From assembly GCA_963728545.1 (NCBI GenBank), contig CAVSKO010000003.1:1302001-1366000 (forward strand): DNA of 64,000 nt, written 5' to 3'. Origin of the DNA: DASUNP01 sp963728545 (GTDB taxonomy: Bacteria; Acidobacteriota; Blastocatellia; UBA7656). Shown in pieces: positions 19,601 to 27,862 of the stretch; position 1 is the first letter of the stretch; each line of letters opens with the position of its first letter. The position numbers and the translations under genes were made by a program. The notes under the pieces are model-generated. The model worked only from the letters and a program-made list of their open reading frames with translations, was not told where the DNA came from and did no database searches.

Positions 19601-22600
19601 CTCCTCCTGCCTTCAATATCCCGATGATGCCCACCACCATCTCCACTGACCTCTCGACGCACAGCCCCACCAGCGAGTCTGGCCTGACGCCCTGTGCTCG
19701 CAGGTAATGCGCCAACTGGTTGGCCTGCTCGTTCAGCTCTCGGTAGCTGAGCCGCTGGCCTTCAAACACCACTGCCACCGCCTCTGGGCTGCGCTCGACC
19801 TGCTGCTCGAACAGATCAGTCAGGCACACCTCGCGAGGGTAATCGGCCTGCGTAGAGTTCAACTCGTAGAGCAGATGGTTGCGCTCTGACTCACTCAGCA
19901 GCGAATGGTGCGGCTGGTCTAGCCCCTCAAGCATCTGCTCGAATGCCCGCAGGTAGTACTGGCCAAGCCGCTGGATCATCTCTCGGTCGAACACCTGCTT
20001 GTCGTAGACCAGTGACAGCCTCAGCGCATCGTCCATTCCTCGCGCCACGTCCACCAGCAGGTCGAAATTCGTCTGCTCGAACCCGCTGCTGCCTAGTGAT
20101 TCCAGCTCGTTGCCGCCACCTTTCGTCAGTTCGTTGTAGATGTGGAAGTGCGTGTAGTTGAACAGCACCTCAGAGAACGTCCAATCAAGCTCCTGCTGTA
20201 TCCTCGACAGCGGGTAGCCTCGGTACTGCATCCCGCACGCATTCATCTCCACGACTGCCTCTATCAGCCTGCGCCAACTGCACCTCCTCACCTCCAGCCC
20301 CTGCGGCAGAGAGTTCAGATATAGCCCCAGGCTCCGCTCTGCCCCCTGTGTCTCTGGTCGCCCGTTGTGCGTCACGCAAGTCACCGCCCTGCTTTGCCCG
20401 CTCATCACACTCAGCACCTTCAAGTGTCCGGCCATCAGCACCGACTGCACTGGCACTCCCAGCTCTCGCGCCAGCCCGATCAACCTCTCTGACAAACCCA
20501 CGAACTGCTCTACTACTATCAGGCCTTGCGCACGCTGGCCTCCCTTCGATCTCAAGCGCGGCAGTTGCTCGCCAGGCGCTTCCTCAAGCATCCCCGCAAA
20601 GTACTGCTTGGCTCCGCCATCTGCCAGCACTCGCTGCTCCTGGGCTATGAACTCTCGGTAGGTCCAGTTCTCCTCGACTGCCTCCAACTCCTGCCCGCTG
20701 AGCAACCGCTCGTATCGGTTGTACAAGACTGTCGTCAGCACGGCCCTGCTCCACCCGTCCAGCACCGAGTGATGGAAGCTCAGCACGAACTGGAAGCTAT
20801 CGTCGGTCCTCAGGAATATGTTGACCTGCAACAGCGGCCCCCTCTCCCAGTCGAACTCGTGTCGCTTCCGCTGCTCGATCCAATCAGCCAGGTACGACTC
20901 CTGCTCCTGCTGCGTCTGCCCGCGCAAGTCTTCGACCTCAAGCGGCAACTCTACTGTCCTATAGACGACCTGTAGCGGCTGCCTCCTGTCCAATAGGAAT
21001 CCTGTTCGAAGGATTGGCTGTTCCTCTATACACGCGGCTAAGGCTCGCTCGAAGCACTCACGGTCCCAGGCGCACCTGACGTGCTCGGCCATGATGTCGT
21101 GGTAGATGCCGCTGAACTGCTCCATCTGTGTGTGGAAGACCATCCCGGCTTGCAGCGCTGACATCGGATAGGCGTCCTCGTAGCGCCCATCCCCCAACTC
21201 GCTCCGCTCCTGCTCGGTCAGCAGCGCGAATGGCTCCAGCGGCTCGGCCTGCTCACCCGCTGCTGCCTGTCCGGCCTGCATAGCCAACTGCTCGACAGTC
21301 TGGTGCTGGAATATGTCCTTGACGTCGAGCGGTATGCCACGGCTCTTGAGCAGCGATATGACGCGAATCGAGAGGATCGAATCGCCTCCCAGGCTGAAGA
21401 AGTTGTCATGAATACCTATTTGATCTCGATTCAGCACCTCCTGCCACACCTCGCACAGCGCCTGCTCGGTCCCATTACGCGGCCCCACATAGCCGTACTT
21501 CTCACGCTCGACTTCCTCTGGCGCAGGCAGCGCCTTGCGATCTACCTTCCCGTTGGGGGTTAGTGGCAACTGCTCCAGCACCACTATCCTTGTCGGCACC
21601 ATGTAGTCAGGCAACACCTTCCTCAATGAGTCACGTAGCTCGCCCACCATCTCCGCCTCGCTCGCTCTTCGCTTCGCTTCCTCCTCTATCACCACGTACC
21701 CCACTAGCTGCTTCTGCCCTCCTTCTACCTCTCTCGCCACCACCACTGCTCCCTCTACACCTTCTACCCCTCTCAGCTCTTGCTCTATCTCTCCTAGCTC
21801 TATCCGGTATCCCCTCACCTTTACCTGCTCATCTCTCCTCCCCACGAACTCCAACTCCCCTTCCTCCCTCCACCTCACAAGGTCTCCTGTCCTGTACACC
21901 CTCTCTCCTTCCTCATACGGGTCTTCTATAAACCTCTCCCTCGTCTTCTCCTCATCCTTCACATATCCCCTCGCTACTCCTGCCCCTCCTATGTACAACT
22001 CTCCTACACTTCCTATCGGCTGTAGCTGACATCCTTCCCCCATCACATACATCTGCGTGTTAGCTATCGGCCTGCCTATCGGCGCTCCCACCATCCCCTC
22101 CAACTTCCTCATCCCTTCATCATCTCTCAGCTCCCACACGCTGCATCCCACCACTGCCTCCGTCGGCCCGTACTCGTTGACGAACACTGCCTCCCTCAGC
22201 ATCTCTCCTTTCCACCTCCTCACCAACTCCGCTCTCAACTGCTCGCCTCCTACCACTACGACGTGCCTTGCATCGCTCTCTCGCCTCGACCTATCTACAT
22301 ACTCCAATGCCTCAAGGTGCGAGGGCGTCACCTTGAACAGCAGCCCCTCTTCTGTCCCGAACATCCTGTCGGCTAGCCTCTCTATCAATCCCTCGTCCTC
22401 CTCCAGCAACTCCACGCTCCCGCCTGCTACCAGCGGCGTCATCAGCGTCGTCAGCGTGGCGTCGAACGACAACGGAGAACTCACTACCGACCCCTTGATG
22501 CCTTCCTTGAGATAGCTCTTCGCGGCGTGGCTCAGGTAGTTAGACAAGCCTTGGTGCTCTACCATCACCCCTTTTGGCTTGCCCGTCAACCCCGACGTGT

Positions 22601-24689
22601 ACAGGATGTAGGCCAGGTCATCTGCTCTCACCCTCCTTACCGCCTCCGTCGCCTCGCCTGCCATCTCCTCAAGCCATGCTGGGTCTGTCGCCGCCCCGTC
22701 CATCATCACCACGTCCACTCCGCTCAGCCTCATCCCTTCCATCAGCCCGCTCTCTACCAGTACACACTCCACGCCCGCATCCCTCATCATGTACTCTACT
22801 CGCTGGCTGGGCAGCCCCGCCTCCAAAGGCACATATGCAGCCCCGGCCTTCATCACCCCAAGCACTGCTATCATCATCTCGGCTGACCGCCTCAGGTGTA
22901 TGCCCACCCTCGATCCTATGCCCACTCCAGCCTCGGCCAGGTAGCGAGCGAGCCTGTCGGCCTTCTGGTTTAGCTGTAGGTAGCTGAGGCTCTGCTGCGA
23001 GCAGACTACCGCCACGGCATGGGGGGTCTTGTCGGCCTGCCGCTCAAACAACTCGTGCACGCACAGAGGGCTCGTCTCCACCTCAGCGCCGGCTCCCCAC
23101 CTGATCACCTGCCTCTCTTCCTCCTCGCTCAGCAGCGTTCGCACCTGGTGCCGCCCGTCCAGCCCCTCAAGCATCTGCTCGTACACTCGCTCGTAGTACC
23201 CACTCACCCGCTCCATCATCTCGCGCCCGAACTGGCCCCCCTTGTAGATCAACTCCATCCGCAGCACGTCGTCCAGCCCACGGCCCACATTCACCAGAAA
23301 GTCAAAGTTCGTTTGCTCGAATCCCGACGAACCCAGCACCTCTAATTTGTGTTCAGTCTCAGTCGTCAAATCCCTGTAGACATGGAAGTGCGTGTAGTTG
23401 AACGTCACCTCATCCAGGCTGATGCCCACATCCTGCTGTATCCTTGACAGCGGGTAGCCCCGGTACTGCATCCCGGCAGCCCCGACTTGTCTGACTCGCT
23501 CGATCAACTCTCGCCACGTGCACGGCCCGACCTCGACGCTGACCGGCACCGAGTTGAGGAACAGGCCCAGGCTCCGCTCTGCCCCTTGTGTCTCTGGTCG
23601 CCCGTTGTGCGTCACACAACTCACCGCCCTGCTTTGCCCGCTCATCACACTCAGCACCTTCAAGTGTCCGGCCATCAGCACCGACTGCACTGGCACTCCC
23701 AGCTCTCGCGCCAGCCCGATCAACCTCTCCGACATCCCGATCAACGCCTCTACTACTAACAGCCCTTGCGCTCGCTCTCCTCGCTTCGACCTCAAGCGCG
23801 GCAGTTGCTCGCCAGGCGCTTCCTCAAGCATCCTCGCGAAGTACTGCTTGGCTCCGCCATCTGCCAGCACTCGCTGCTCCTGGGCTATGAACTCTCGGTA
23901 GGTCCAGTTCTCCTCGACTGCCTCCAACTCCTGCCCGCTGAGCAACCGCTCGTATCGGTTGTACAAGACTGTCGTCAGCACAGCCCTGCTCCACCCGTCC
24001 AGCACCGAGTGATGGAAGCTCAGCACGAACTGGAAGCTATCGTCGGTCCTCAGGAATATGTTGACCTGCAACAGCGGCCCCCTCTCCCAGTCGAACTCGT
24101 GTCGCTTGCGGGCTTCGGTCCATTGCTCAAGATACCGCTCCTGTTGTTCGGCTGATTGCCCTCGCAGGTCTTCGACCTCAAGCGGCGGCTCCACCTCTCC
24201 CAACACCACCTGTAGCGGGCGCTCCCCCTCCAGCTTGAACACAGTCCGTAGCAGCGGCTGCTCCTGCATGCACACCGACAGCGCGTACTCGAAGCAGGCG
24301 CGATCCCAAGGGCACCTGACGTGCTCGGCTATGATGTCGTGGTAGATGCCGCTGAACTGCTCCATCTGTGTGTGGAAGACCATCCCGGCTTGCAGCGCTG
24401 ACATCGGATAGGCGTCCTCGTAGCGACCATCCCCCAACTCGCTCCGCTCCTGCTCGGTCAGCAGCGCGAATGGCTCCAGCGGCTCGGCCTGCTCACCCGC
24501 TGCTGCCTGCCCGGCCTGCATAGCCAACTGCTCGACAGTCTGGTGCTGGAATATGTCCTTGACGTCGAGCGGTATGCCACGGCTCTTGAGTAGTGACACG
24601 ACGCGGATAGAGAGGATCGAGTCGCCTCCAAGGCTGAAGAAGTTGTCCTGCACACCTACGCGATCTACTTTCAGCACCTCCTGCCACAC
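16209..24689 (-). CDS. NRPS fragment 2 of 4: PCP-C-A(Asn)-PCP-C-A(Thr)-PCP-C
   Basis: Second and longest fragment of the giant NRPS. The authentic frame starts at the indel near 24711 and ends at the indel near 16610; the last 134 residues of the open frame are out of frame. Order: PCP (GGDSI near 24625), C (HHSVLDGWS), A (23050-21530; code DATKVGEVGK, Asn), PCP, C (HHSVLDGWS), A (19830-18280; code DFWNVGMVHK, one residue from the standard Thr code), PCP, C. All C domains share the YPMSALQAGMVFHTQ start and HHSVLDGWS active site. The Asn A domain has TSGLTGKPKG in A3, where most families have TSGSTGKPKG. Together with fragment 3 this contains two tandem copies of a C-A-PCP-C-A-PCP unit of about 6.46 kb. 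Confidence 0.88.
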   Translation of the reverse strand: MWQEVLKVDRVGVQDNFFSLGGDSILSIRVVSLLKSRGIPLDVKDIFQHQTVEQLAMQAGQAAAGEQAEPLEPFALLTEQERSELGDGRYEDAYPMSALQAGMVFHTQMEQFSGIYHDIIAEHVRCPWDRACFEYALSVCMQEQPLLRTVFKLEGERPLQVVLGEVEPPLEVEDLRGQSAEQQERYLEQWTEARKRHEFDWERGPLLQVNIFLRTDDSFQFVLSFHHSVLDGWSRAVLTTVLYNRYERLLSGQELEAVEENWTYREFIAQEQRVLADGGAKQYFARMLEEAPGEQLPRLRSKRGERAQGLLVVEALIGMSERLIGLARELGVPVQSVLMAGHLKVLSVMSGQSRAVSCVTHNGRPETQGAERSLGLFLNSVPVSVEVGPCTWRELIERVRQVGAAGMQYRGYPLSRIQQDVGISLDEVTFNYTHFHVYRDLTTETEHKLEVLGSSGFEQTNFDFLVNVGRGLDDVLRMELIYKGGQFGREMMERVSGYYERVYEQMLEGLDGRHQVRTLLSEEEERQVIRWGAGAEVETSPLCVHELFERQADKTPHAVAVVCSQQSLSYLQLNQKADRLARYLAEAGVGIGSRVGIHLRRSAEMMIAVLGVMKAGAAYVPLEAGLPSQRVEYMMRDAGVECVLVESGLMEGMRLSGVDVVMMDGAATDPAWLEEMAGEATEAVRRVRADDLAYILYTSGLTGKPKGVMVEHQGLSNYLSHAAKSYLKEGIKGSVVSSPLSFDATLTTLMTPLVAGGSVELLEEDEGLIERLADRMFGTEEGLLFKVTPSHLEALEYVDRSRRESDARHVVVVGGEQLRAELVRRWKGEMLREAVFVNEYGPTEAVVGCSVWELRDDEGMRKLEGMVGAPIGRPIANTQMYVMGEGCQLQPIGSVGELYIGGAGVARGYVKDEEKTRERFIEDPYEEGERVYRTGDLVRWREEGELEFVGRRDEQVKVRGYRIELGEIEQELRGVEGVEGAVVVAREVEGGQKQLVGYVVIEEEAKRRASEAEMVGELRDSLRKVLPDYMVPTRIVVLEQLPLTPNGKVDRKALPAPEEVEREKYGYVGPRNGTEQALCEVWQEVLNRDQIGIHDNFFSLGGDSILSIRVISLLKSRGIPLDVKDIFQHQTVEQLAMQAGQAAAGEQAEPLEPFALLTEQERSELGDGRYEDAYPMSALQAGMVFHTQMEQFSGIYHDIMAEHVRCAWDRECFERALAACIEEQPILRTGFLLDRRQPLQVVYRTVELPLEVEDLRGQTQQEQESYLADWIEQRKRHEFDWERGPLLQVNIFLRTDDSFQFVLSFHHSVLDGWSRAVLTTVLYNRYERLLSGQELEAVEENWTYREFIAQEQRVLADGGAKQYFAGMLEEAPGEQLPRLRSKGGQRAQGLIVVEQFVGLSERLIGLARELGVPVQSVLMAGHLKVLSVMSGQSRAVTCVTHNGRPETQGAERSLGLYLNSLPQGLEVRRCSWRRLIEAVVEMNACGMQYRGYPLSRIQQELDWTFSEVLFNYTHFHIYNELTKGGGNELESLGSSGFEQTNFDLLVDVARGMDDALRLSLVYDKQVFDREMIQRLGQYYLRAFEQMLEGLDQPHHSLLSESERNHLLYELNSTQADYPREVCLTDLFEQQVERSPEAVAVVFEGQRLSYRELNEQANQLAHYLRAQGVRPDSLVGLCVERSVEMVVGIIGILKAGGAYLPLDPSYPQERLDYMIEDSRPAVVLTQSWLEERLPLVSVPVLRLDTELEELREYSSDNAGLEEVGLRPEHLAYVIYTSGSTGKPKGVMVEHRNVGRLLSVTEADFGFGAQDVWTLFHSYAFDFSVWEMWGALAYGGRLVVVPKWVSRSPEDFYRLVVSEGVTVLNQTPTAFTQLARVDAERQEELKLRVVVFGGEALKLSELRGWVERHGEEKPELVNMYGITETTVHVTYRRLRREDVAGDRGSVIGRALGDLRVYVLGEDEELMPEGAVGEMYVGGGGVARGYLNREELTRERFIEDRYEEGERVYRTGDLARWTEEGELEYVGRKDAQVKVRGYRIELGEIEHELGRMEMVSGAVVVARQGEGGQKRLVGYVVIEEEAKRAESEAEMVGELRDALQRRLPDYMVPAHFVLLDQLPLTANGKVDRKALPAPDAGDVEAAYLAPRNETEQALCEVWQEVLKVDRVGVQDNFFSLGGDSILSIRVVSLLKSRGIPLDVKDIFQHQTVEQLAMQAGQAAAGEQAEPLEPFALLTEQERSELGDGRYEDAYPMSALQAGMVFHTQMEQFSGIYHDIIAEHVRCPWDRACFEYALSVCMQEQPLLRTVFKLEGERPLQVVLGEVEPPLEVEDLRGQSAEQQERYLEQWTEARKRHEFDWERGPLLQVNIFLRTDDSFQFVLSFHHSVLDGWSRAVLTTVLYNRYERLLSGQELEAVEENWTYREFIAQEQRVLADGGAKQYFARMLEEAPGEQLPRLRSKGGQRAQGLIVVEQFVGLSERLIGLARELGVPVQSVLMAGHLKVLTTMSGQSRAVTCVTHNGRPETQGAERSLGLFLNSVPVSVEVGPCTWRELIERVRQVGAAGMQYRGYPLSRIQQDVGISLDEVTFNYTHFHVYRDLTTETEHKLEVLGSSGFEQTNFDFLVNVGRGLDDVLRMELIYKGGQFGREIMERLGQYYVRAFEQMLEGLDGRHQVRTLLSEEEERQVIEWGAGAEVETSPSVRARVDRAAGRQDPPCRGGSLLAAEPQLPTAKPEGRQARSLPGRGWSGHRIEGGHTPEAVSRDDDSSAWGDEGRGCICAFGGGAAQPASRVHDEGCGRGVCTGRERADGRDEAERSGRGDDGRGGDRPSMA
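16608..16611 (-). other. Single-base insertion breaking the giant NRPS frame (C/A linker)
   Basis: The plus strand has a run of four G (cacagaggggctcg), where the homologous positions near 8790 and 23068 have three G. The change falls in the linker before the Asn A domain and replaces ETSPLCVHEL with ETSPSVRARV. A homopolymer length change is typical of sequencing error but also of real slippage. Confidence 0.85.
21946..22585. repeat. Asn-type A-domain core, copy 4 of 4
   Basis: Near-identical to the copies at 2664, 7676 and 15486. It lies 6460 bases from copy 3, the same spacing as the other parts of the tandem two-module duplication. Confidence 0.85.
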
Positions 24690-27600
24690 CTCGCACAGCG
24701 CCTGCTCGGTTCATTACGCGGCGCAAGGTAGACCGTCTCTACATCACCTGCTTCTGGCGCAGGCAGCGCCTTGCGATCTACCTTCCCATTGGCAGTCAAC
24801 GGCAACTGATCCAGTAGCACGAAGTGCGCCGGCACCATGTAGTCGGGCAGCTTCTGTTGCAACTGGATGCGCAGGCTTGATACATCTTCCCAGGTCTGCG
24901 ACGAAGGCACGATGTAGGCCACCAGCCGCTTATCTCCTGACTCATCCTCGCGCAGCAGCACGCACGCATCCTGCACCGCCGAGTTGTCGCGCAGGTTAGA
25001 TTCGATCTCGCCCAACTCGATGCGGAACCCCCTCAGCTTTACCTGATGGTCGATCCGCCCCATATACTCAACAATCCCATCCGCCATCCATCTGGCCAAG
25101 TCTCCGCTTCTGTACATCCGCCCGCCCGCCTCTTGGCTGAATGGGTCGGGAACGAACATCTCGGCTGTCGCTGCCGCCCCGTTCAAGTAGATTCGGGCCA
25201 GCCCATCGCCTGCGATGAACAACTCCCCGACGACCCCGACCGGCACAGGGTCATACTCCGAATCGAGGATGTACACTCGCGTGTTGGAGATGGGGGAGCC
25301 GATCGGTATGCTGCGGCCGCCGGTCAGGGCGTCGGTATGGGCGGGAATCCGATAGCAGCAGGTGAAGGTAGTGCCTTCTGTAGGCCCATACCCGTTGATC
25401 AGGCTGGTCGAACCCAGCATCTGCACCGCCTTCTTAACGTGAGTGACCGACAACGCCTCGCCCCCGATGAGCAACTGCCGCAGCGGGGCTAAGGCCGATG
25501 GCATCTCATCAATGATGGTATTGAAGAGCGAAGAAGTCAGCCAAGCCGAGTTGACCCCATGATCAATGATAAACTTCCCTAGACGGTCGGGGGTAGGGAT
25601 GCGCTCCGGGTACAGGACGCAGCGACCGCCGTGCAGCAGCGGCGCCCAGATCTCCAGGGTAGAAGCGTCGAACGAGACAGGGGAAATCTGTAGGAATGCC
25701 AGAGACGGTCCGAATTGCGCGTAGTCGGCTGACATTAGCAGGCGCACGATGCTCCTGTGCGTGACCTCCACCCCTTTGGGCGTGCCGGTCGAGCCTGATG
25801 TGTACACAACGTAAGCAAGGTTATCAGAGTCGATCGAGGTCTCCGGGTTGGAAGTTGATAAAGAACTGACTTCCTCCCATCCTGAATCCACACACAAGAT
25901 GTGAGCCCAGATAGCAGGCAAAGAGTCTTGCAGCACCTCTTGAGTGAGTATGACAGGGGATTGAGAATCGTCCAGCAGCCAGCCGATCCGTTCCACAGGG
26001 TAGTCAGGGTCTATTGGGAGGTAAGCCGCGCCCGACTTGAGGACCCCTAGCAGGGCCACGATCATCTCAATTGACCGATTCATGCAGACTGCCACACGGA
26101 TCTCAGGGCCTACGCCTATGCTCAGCAGGTAGTGAGCCAGTTGATTGGCCCGTTCATTGAGTTGACGATACGAGAGCGTGTGTTCCCCACAGACCAGGGC
26201 TACGGACTCAGGAGAAGCATCAGCCTGAGATTGGAACAAATGATGAACACAATTCGAGCGCGGGAAATCACGAGAGGTATCATTAAAGTCAAACAGCAGA
26301 TGATTCCGCTCCTCGGGCGTCAGCACGGACAAATGACGGATTCGCTGAAGAGGGTTATCTGCGATGGCCTCAAGCAGCGTGCGGAAATGAGAGATCAAGC
26401 GACGGGCTGTCGCTGAAGTGAATAAATCTGTCGCGAATTCGAGAGACCCTTTGATAAACGAAGAACTCTCTTCGAGAATGAAAGTGAGGTCGAACTTGGC
26501 AATCTGAGGCAGCTCTTCGAAAGTGGATACCTTCACGCCAGGCAGTTGCAGCTCTGGCTTGGCCGCATTCTGAAGCACGAGCTTCACCTGGAACAGGGGG
26601 GCGCGGCTGAGGTCGCGTTCGGGCTGAAATTCGTCTACGAGCTTCTCGAAGGGGAGATCCTGATGGACGTAGGCGTCCAGCGTTGTGCGACGCACTTGCT
26701 GTAGCAGCTCGACGAAGGAGAGGTCGGCAGAAAGATCGGCCCTGAGAACCAACTGGTTGACAAAGAACCCGATGAGAGATTCGCTCTCCAGGTGGTTGCG
26801 GTTGGCGATGTCGGTGCCGACGGCTATGTCCGTCTGGTTGGAATATTTCATCAGCAGCACATCAAAAGCCGCCATCAGCGTCATGAACAAGGTAGCGCCA
26901 TACTGCTGGCTCACCTGCTTCAGCTTTTGAGTCAATTCCTCGGTGAGCCAGAAGTCCACCACATCTCCGCTGTGAGAGGCCACGGCAGGACGCGGGAAGT
27001 CTGTCGGCAGCTCCAGTGTTGCTACAGAGCTCAACTGCTTGCGCCAGTAATCTAACTGGCGTTCGAGCACTTCCCCTTGCATCCAGCTCTTCTGCCATAC
27101 GGCAAAGTCAGCATACTGGATAGACAGATCGGCCAGGCCGGCAGGCCGGTCAAGCATGAAAGCCTCATACAGCGCAGAGAACTCATTGATGAGGATGCCC
27201 AGCGACCAGCCGTCGCTTATGATGTGGTGCATGGTGATGAGCAGCACGTGTCGGTCATCGGCGATGCGGATGAGCTTGGCCCGGAACAGGGGGCTCTGGC
27301 TGAGGTCGAATGGCTGCTGCGCTTCTTGCCGTGCGAGAAGCCGGATTTGCGAGTCGCCCCGCTCGGATTCGGGTTCGACAGATAGATCTACCACTTCGAG
27401 ACGGAATGGCCGGTAGTCGGCAATGATCTGCTCCGGCTCTCCGTCCCTTGAGGCGAAGCTGGTGCGTAGCGCCTCGTGACGGCGAACGATCTCGCCGAGG
27501 CTGTTCTCAACCGCTGTAATGTCGAGTTGGCCGGTGAGCCTGAGGGCGAAGGCGATGTTGTAGAGCGGAGTGCCGGGCTCAAGCTGATCGAGGAACCATA

Positions 27601-27862
27601 ATCTTTGCTGCGCGAACGATAGGGGCAGAGGCTTGGATCGATCCGCCAGCGCCATCGGCGGAGGCGTAAAGTCGGGTTCGGTATGCGCGCCAGTCGTAGC
27701 CTGGAGCAAAAATGATAGGATCTCCGACTTCCGCTCGACAAGCACTGCGCGCAGAGACGGCGTCAACGCGCCTTCCGGAGCACTGTAGCGCAGACGGTCG
27801 CCGTCAGTCCACAGCTTGATATCCAAATTCTGGAGATGAGACATCAACTCTGAAGTGGTCAT
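24671..27862 (-). CDS. NRPS fragment 1 of 4: docking-C-A(Val)-PCP (start)
   Basis: True N-terminus of the giant NRPS. I choose the ATG at 27862 because it overlaps the stop of the upstream hybrid gene as ATGA and gives MTTSELMSHLQ, the start of a TubC_N docking domain (residues 1-55, with LRYSAPEGALTPSLR and a basic helix). An in-frame start at 27928 exists but would add 22 unrelated residues. Then an LCL-type C domain (SFAQQRLWFLDQ, HHIISDGWS near residue 216) and an A domain (TSGSTGTPKG near residue 689) with code DALWLGGTFK, a Val-type pocket. The frame is lost at the one-base deletion near 24710, inside the linker to the PCP; the last 12 or so residues are out of frame. Without the indel the full protein would be about 7000 residues and end at 6895. 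Confidence 0.9.
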   Translation of the reverse strand: MTTSELMSHLQNLDIKLWTDGDRLRYSAPEGALTPSLRAVLVERKSEILSFLLQATTGAHTEPDFTPPPMALADRSKPLPLSFAQQRLWFLDQLEPGTPLYNIAFALRLTGQLDITAVENSLGEIVRRHEALRTSFASRDGEPEQIIADYRPFRLEVVDLSVEPESERGDSQIRLLARQEAQQPFDLSQSPLFRAKLIRIADDRHVLLITMHHIISDGWSLGILINEFSALYEAFMLDRPAGLADLSIQYADFAVWQKSWMQGEVLERQLDYWRKQLSSVATLELPTDFPRPAVASHSGDVVDFWLTEELTQKLKQVSQQYGATLFMTLMAAFDVLLMKYSNQTDIAVGTDIANRNHLESESLIGFFVNQLVLRADLSADLSFVELLQQVRRTTLDAYVHQDLPFEKLVDEFQPERDLSRAPLFQVKLVLQNAAKPELQLPGVKVSTFEELPQIAKFDLTFILEESSSFIKGSLEFATDLFTSATARRLISHFRTLLEAIADNPLQRIRHLSVLTPEERNHLLFDFNDTSRDFPRSNCVHHLFQSQADASPESVALVCGEHTLSYRQLNERANQLAHYLLSIGVGPEIRVAVCMNRSIEMIVALLGVLKSGAAYLPIDPDYPVERIGWLLDDSQSPVILTQEVLQDSLPAIWAHILCVDSGWEEVSSLSTSNPETSIDSDNLAYVVYTSGSTGTPKGVEVTHRSIVRLLMSADYAQFGPSLAFLQISPVSFDASTLEIWAPLLHGGRCVLYPERIPTPDRLGKFIIDHGVNSAWLTSSLFNTIIDEMPSALAPLRQLLIGGEALSVTHVKKAVQMLGSTSLINGYGPTEGTTFTCCYRIPAHTDALTGGRSIPIGSPISNTRVYILDSEYDPVPVGVVGELFIAGDGLARIYLNGAAATAEMFVPDPFSQEAGGRMYRSGDLARWMADGIVEYMGRIDHQVKLRGFRIELGEIESNLRDNSAVQDACVLLREDESGDKRLVAYIVPSSQTWEDVSSLRIQLQQKLPDYMVPAHFVLLDQLPLTANGKVDRKALPAPEAGDVETVYLAPRNEPSRRCARCGRRC
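24709..24712 (-). other. Single-base deletion breaking the giant NRPS frame (A/PCP linker)
   Basis: The plus strand reads ctcggttcattac here and ctcggtctcattac in the copy near 18250. The lost C changes NETEQALCEV to NEPSRRCARC. The downstream frame resumes PCP homology at once, so the break is a point indel and not a gene end. Confidence 0.85.

Larger units (their letters stand above)
11790..24697. repeat. Tandem duplication of a two-module unit (C-Asn-PCP-C-X-PCP), about 6.46 kb
   Basis: Three stretches repeat at nearly constant spacing: 12880-14860 matches 19337-21317 (offset 6457), 15486-16125 matches 21946-22585 (offset 6460) and 16650-18240 matches 23109-24697 (offset about 6459). The one large non-matching part is the pocket half of the second A domain: Thr-type in the unit transcribed first (18430-19337), Ser-type in the second (11840-12880). 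So the unit was duplicated and one A subdomain then replaced. Confidence 0.8.
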
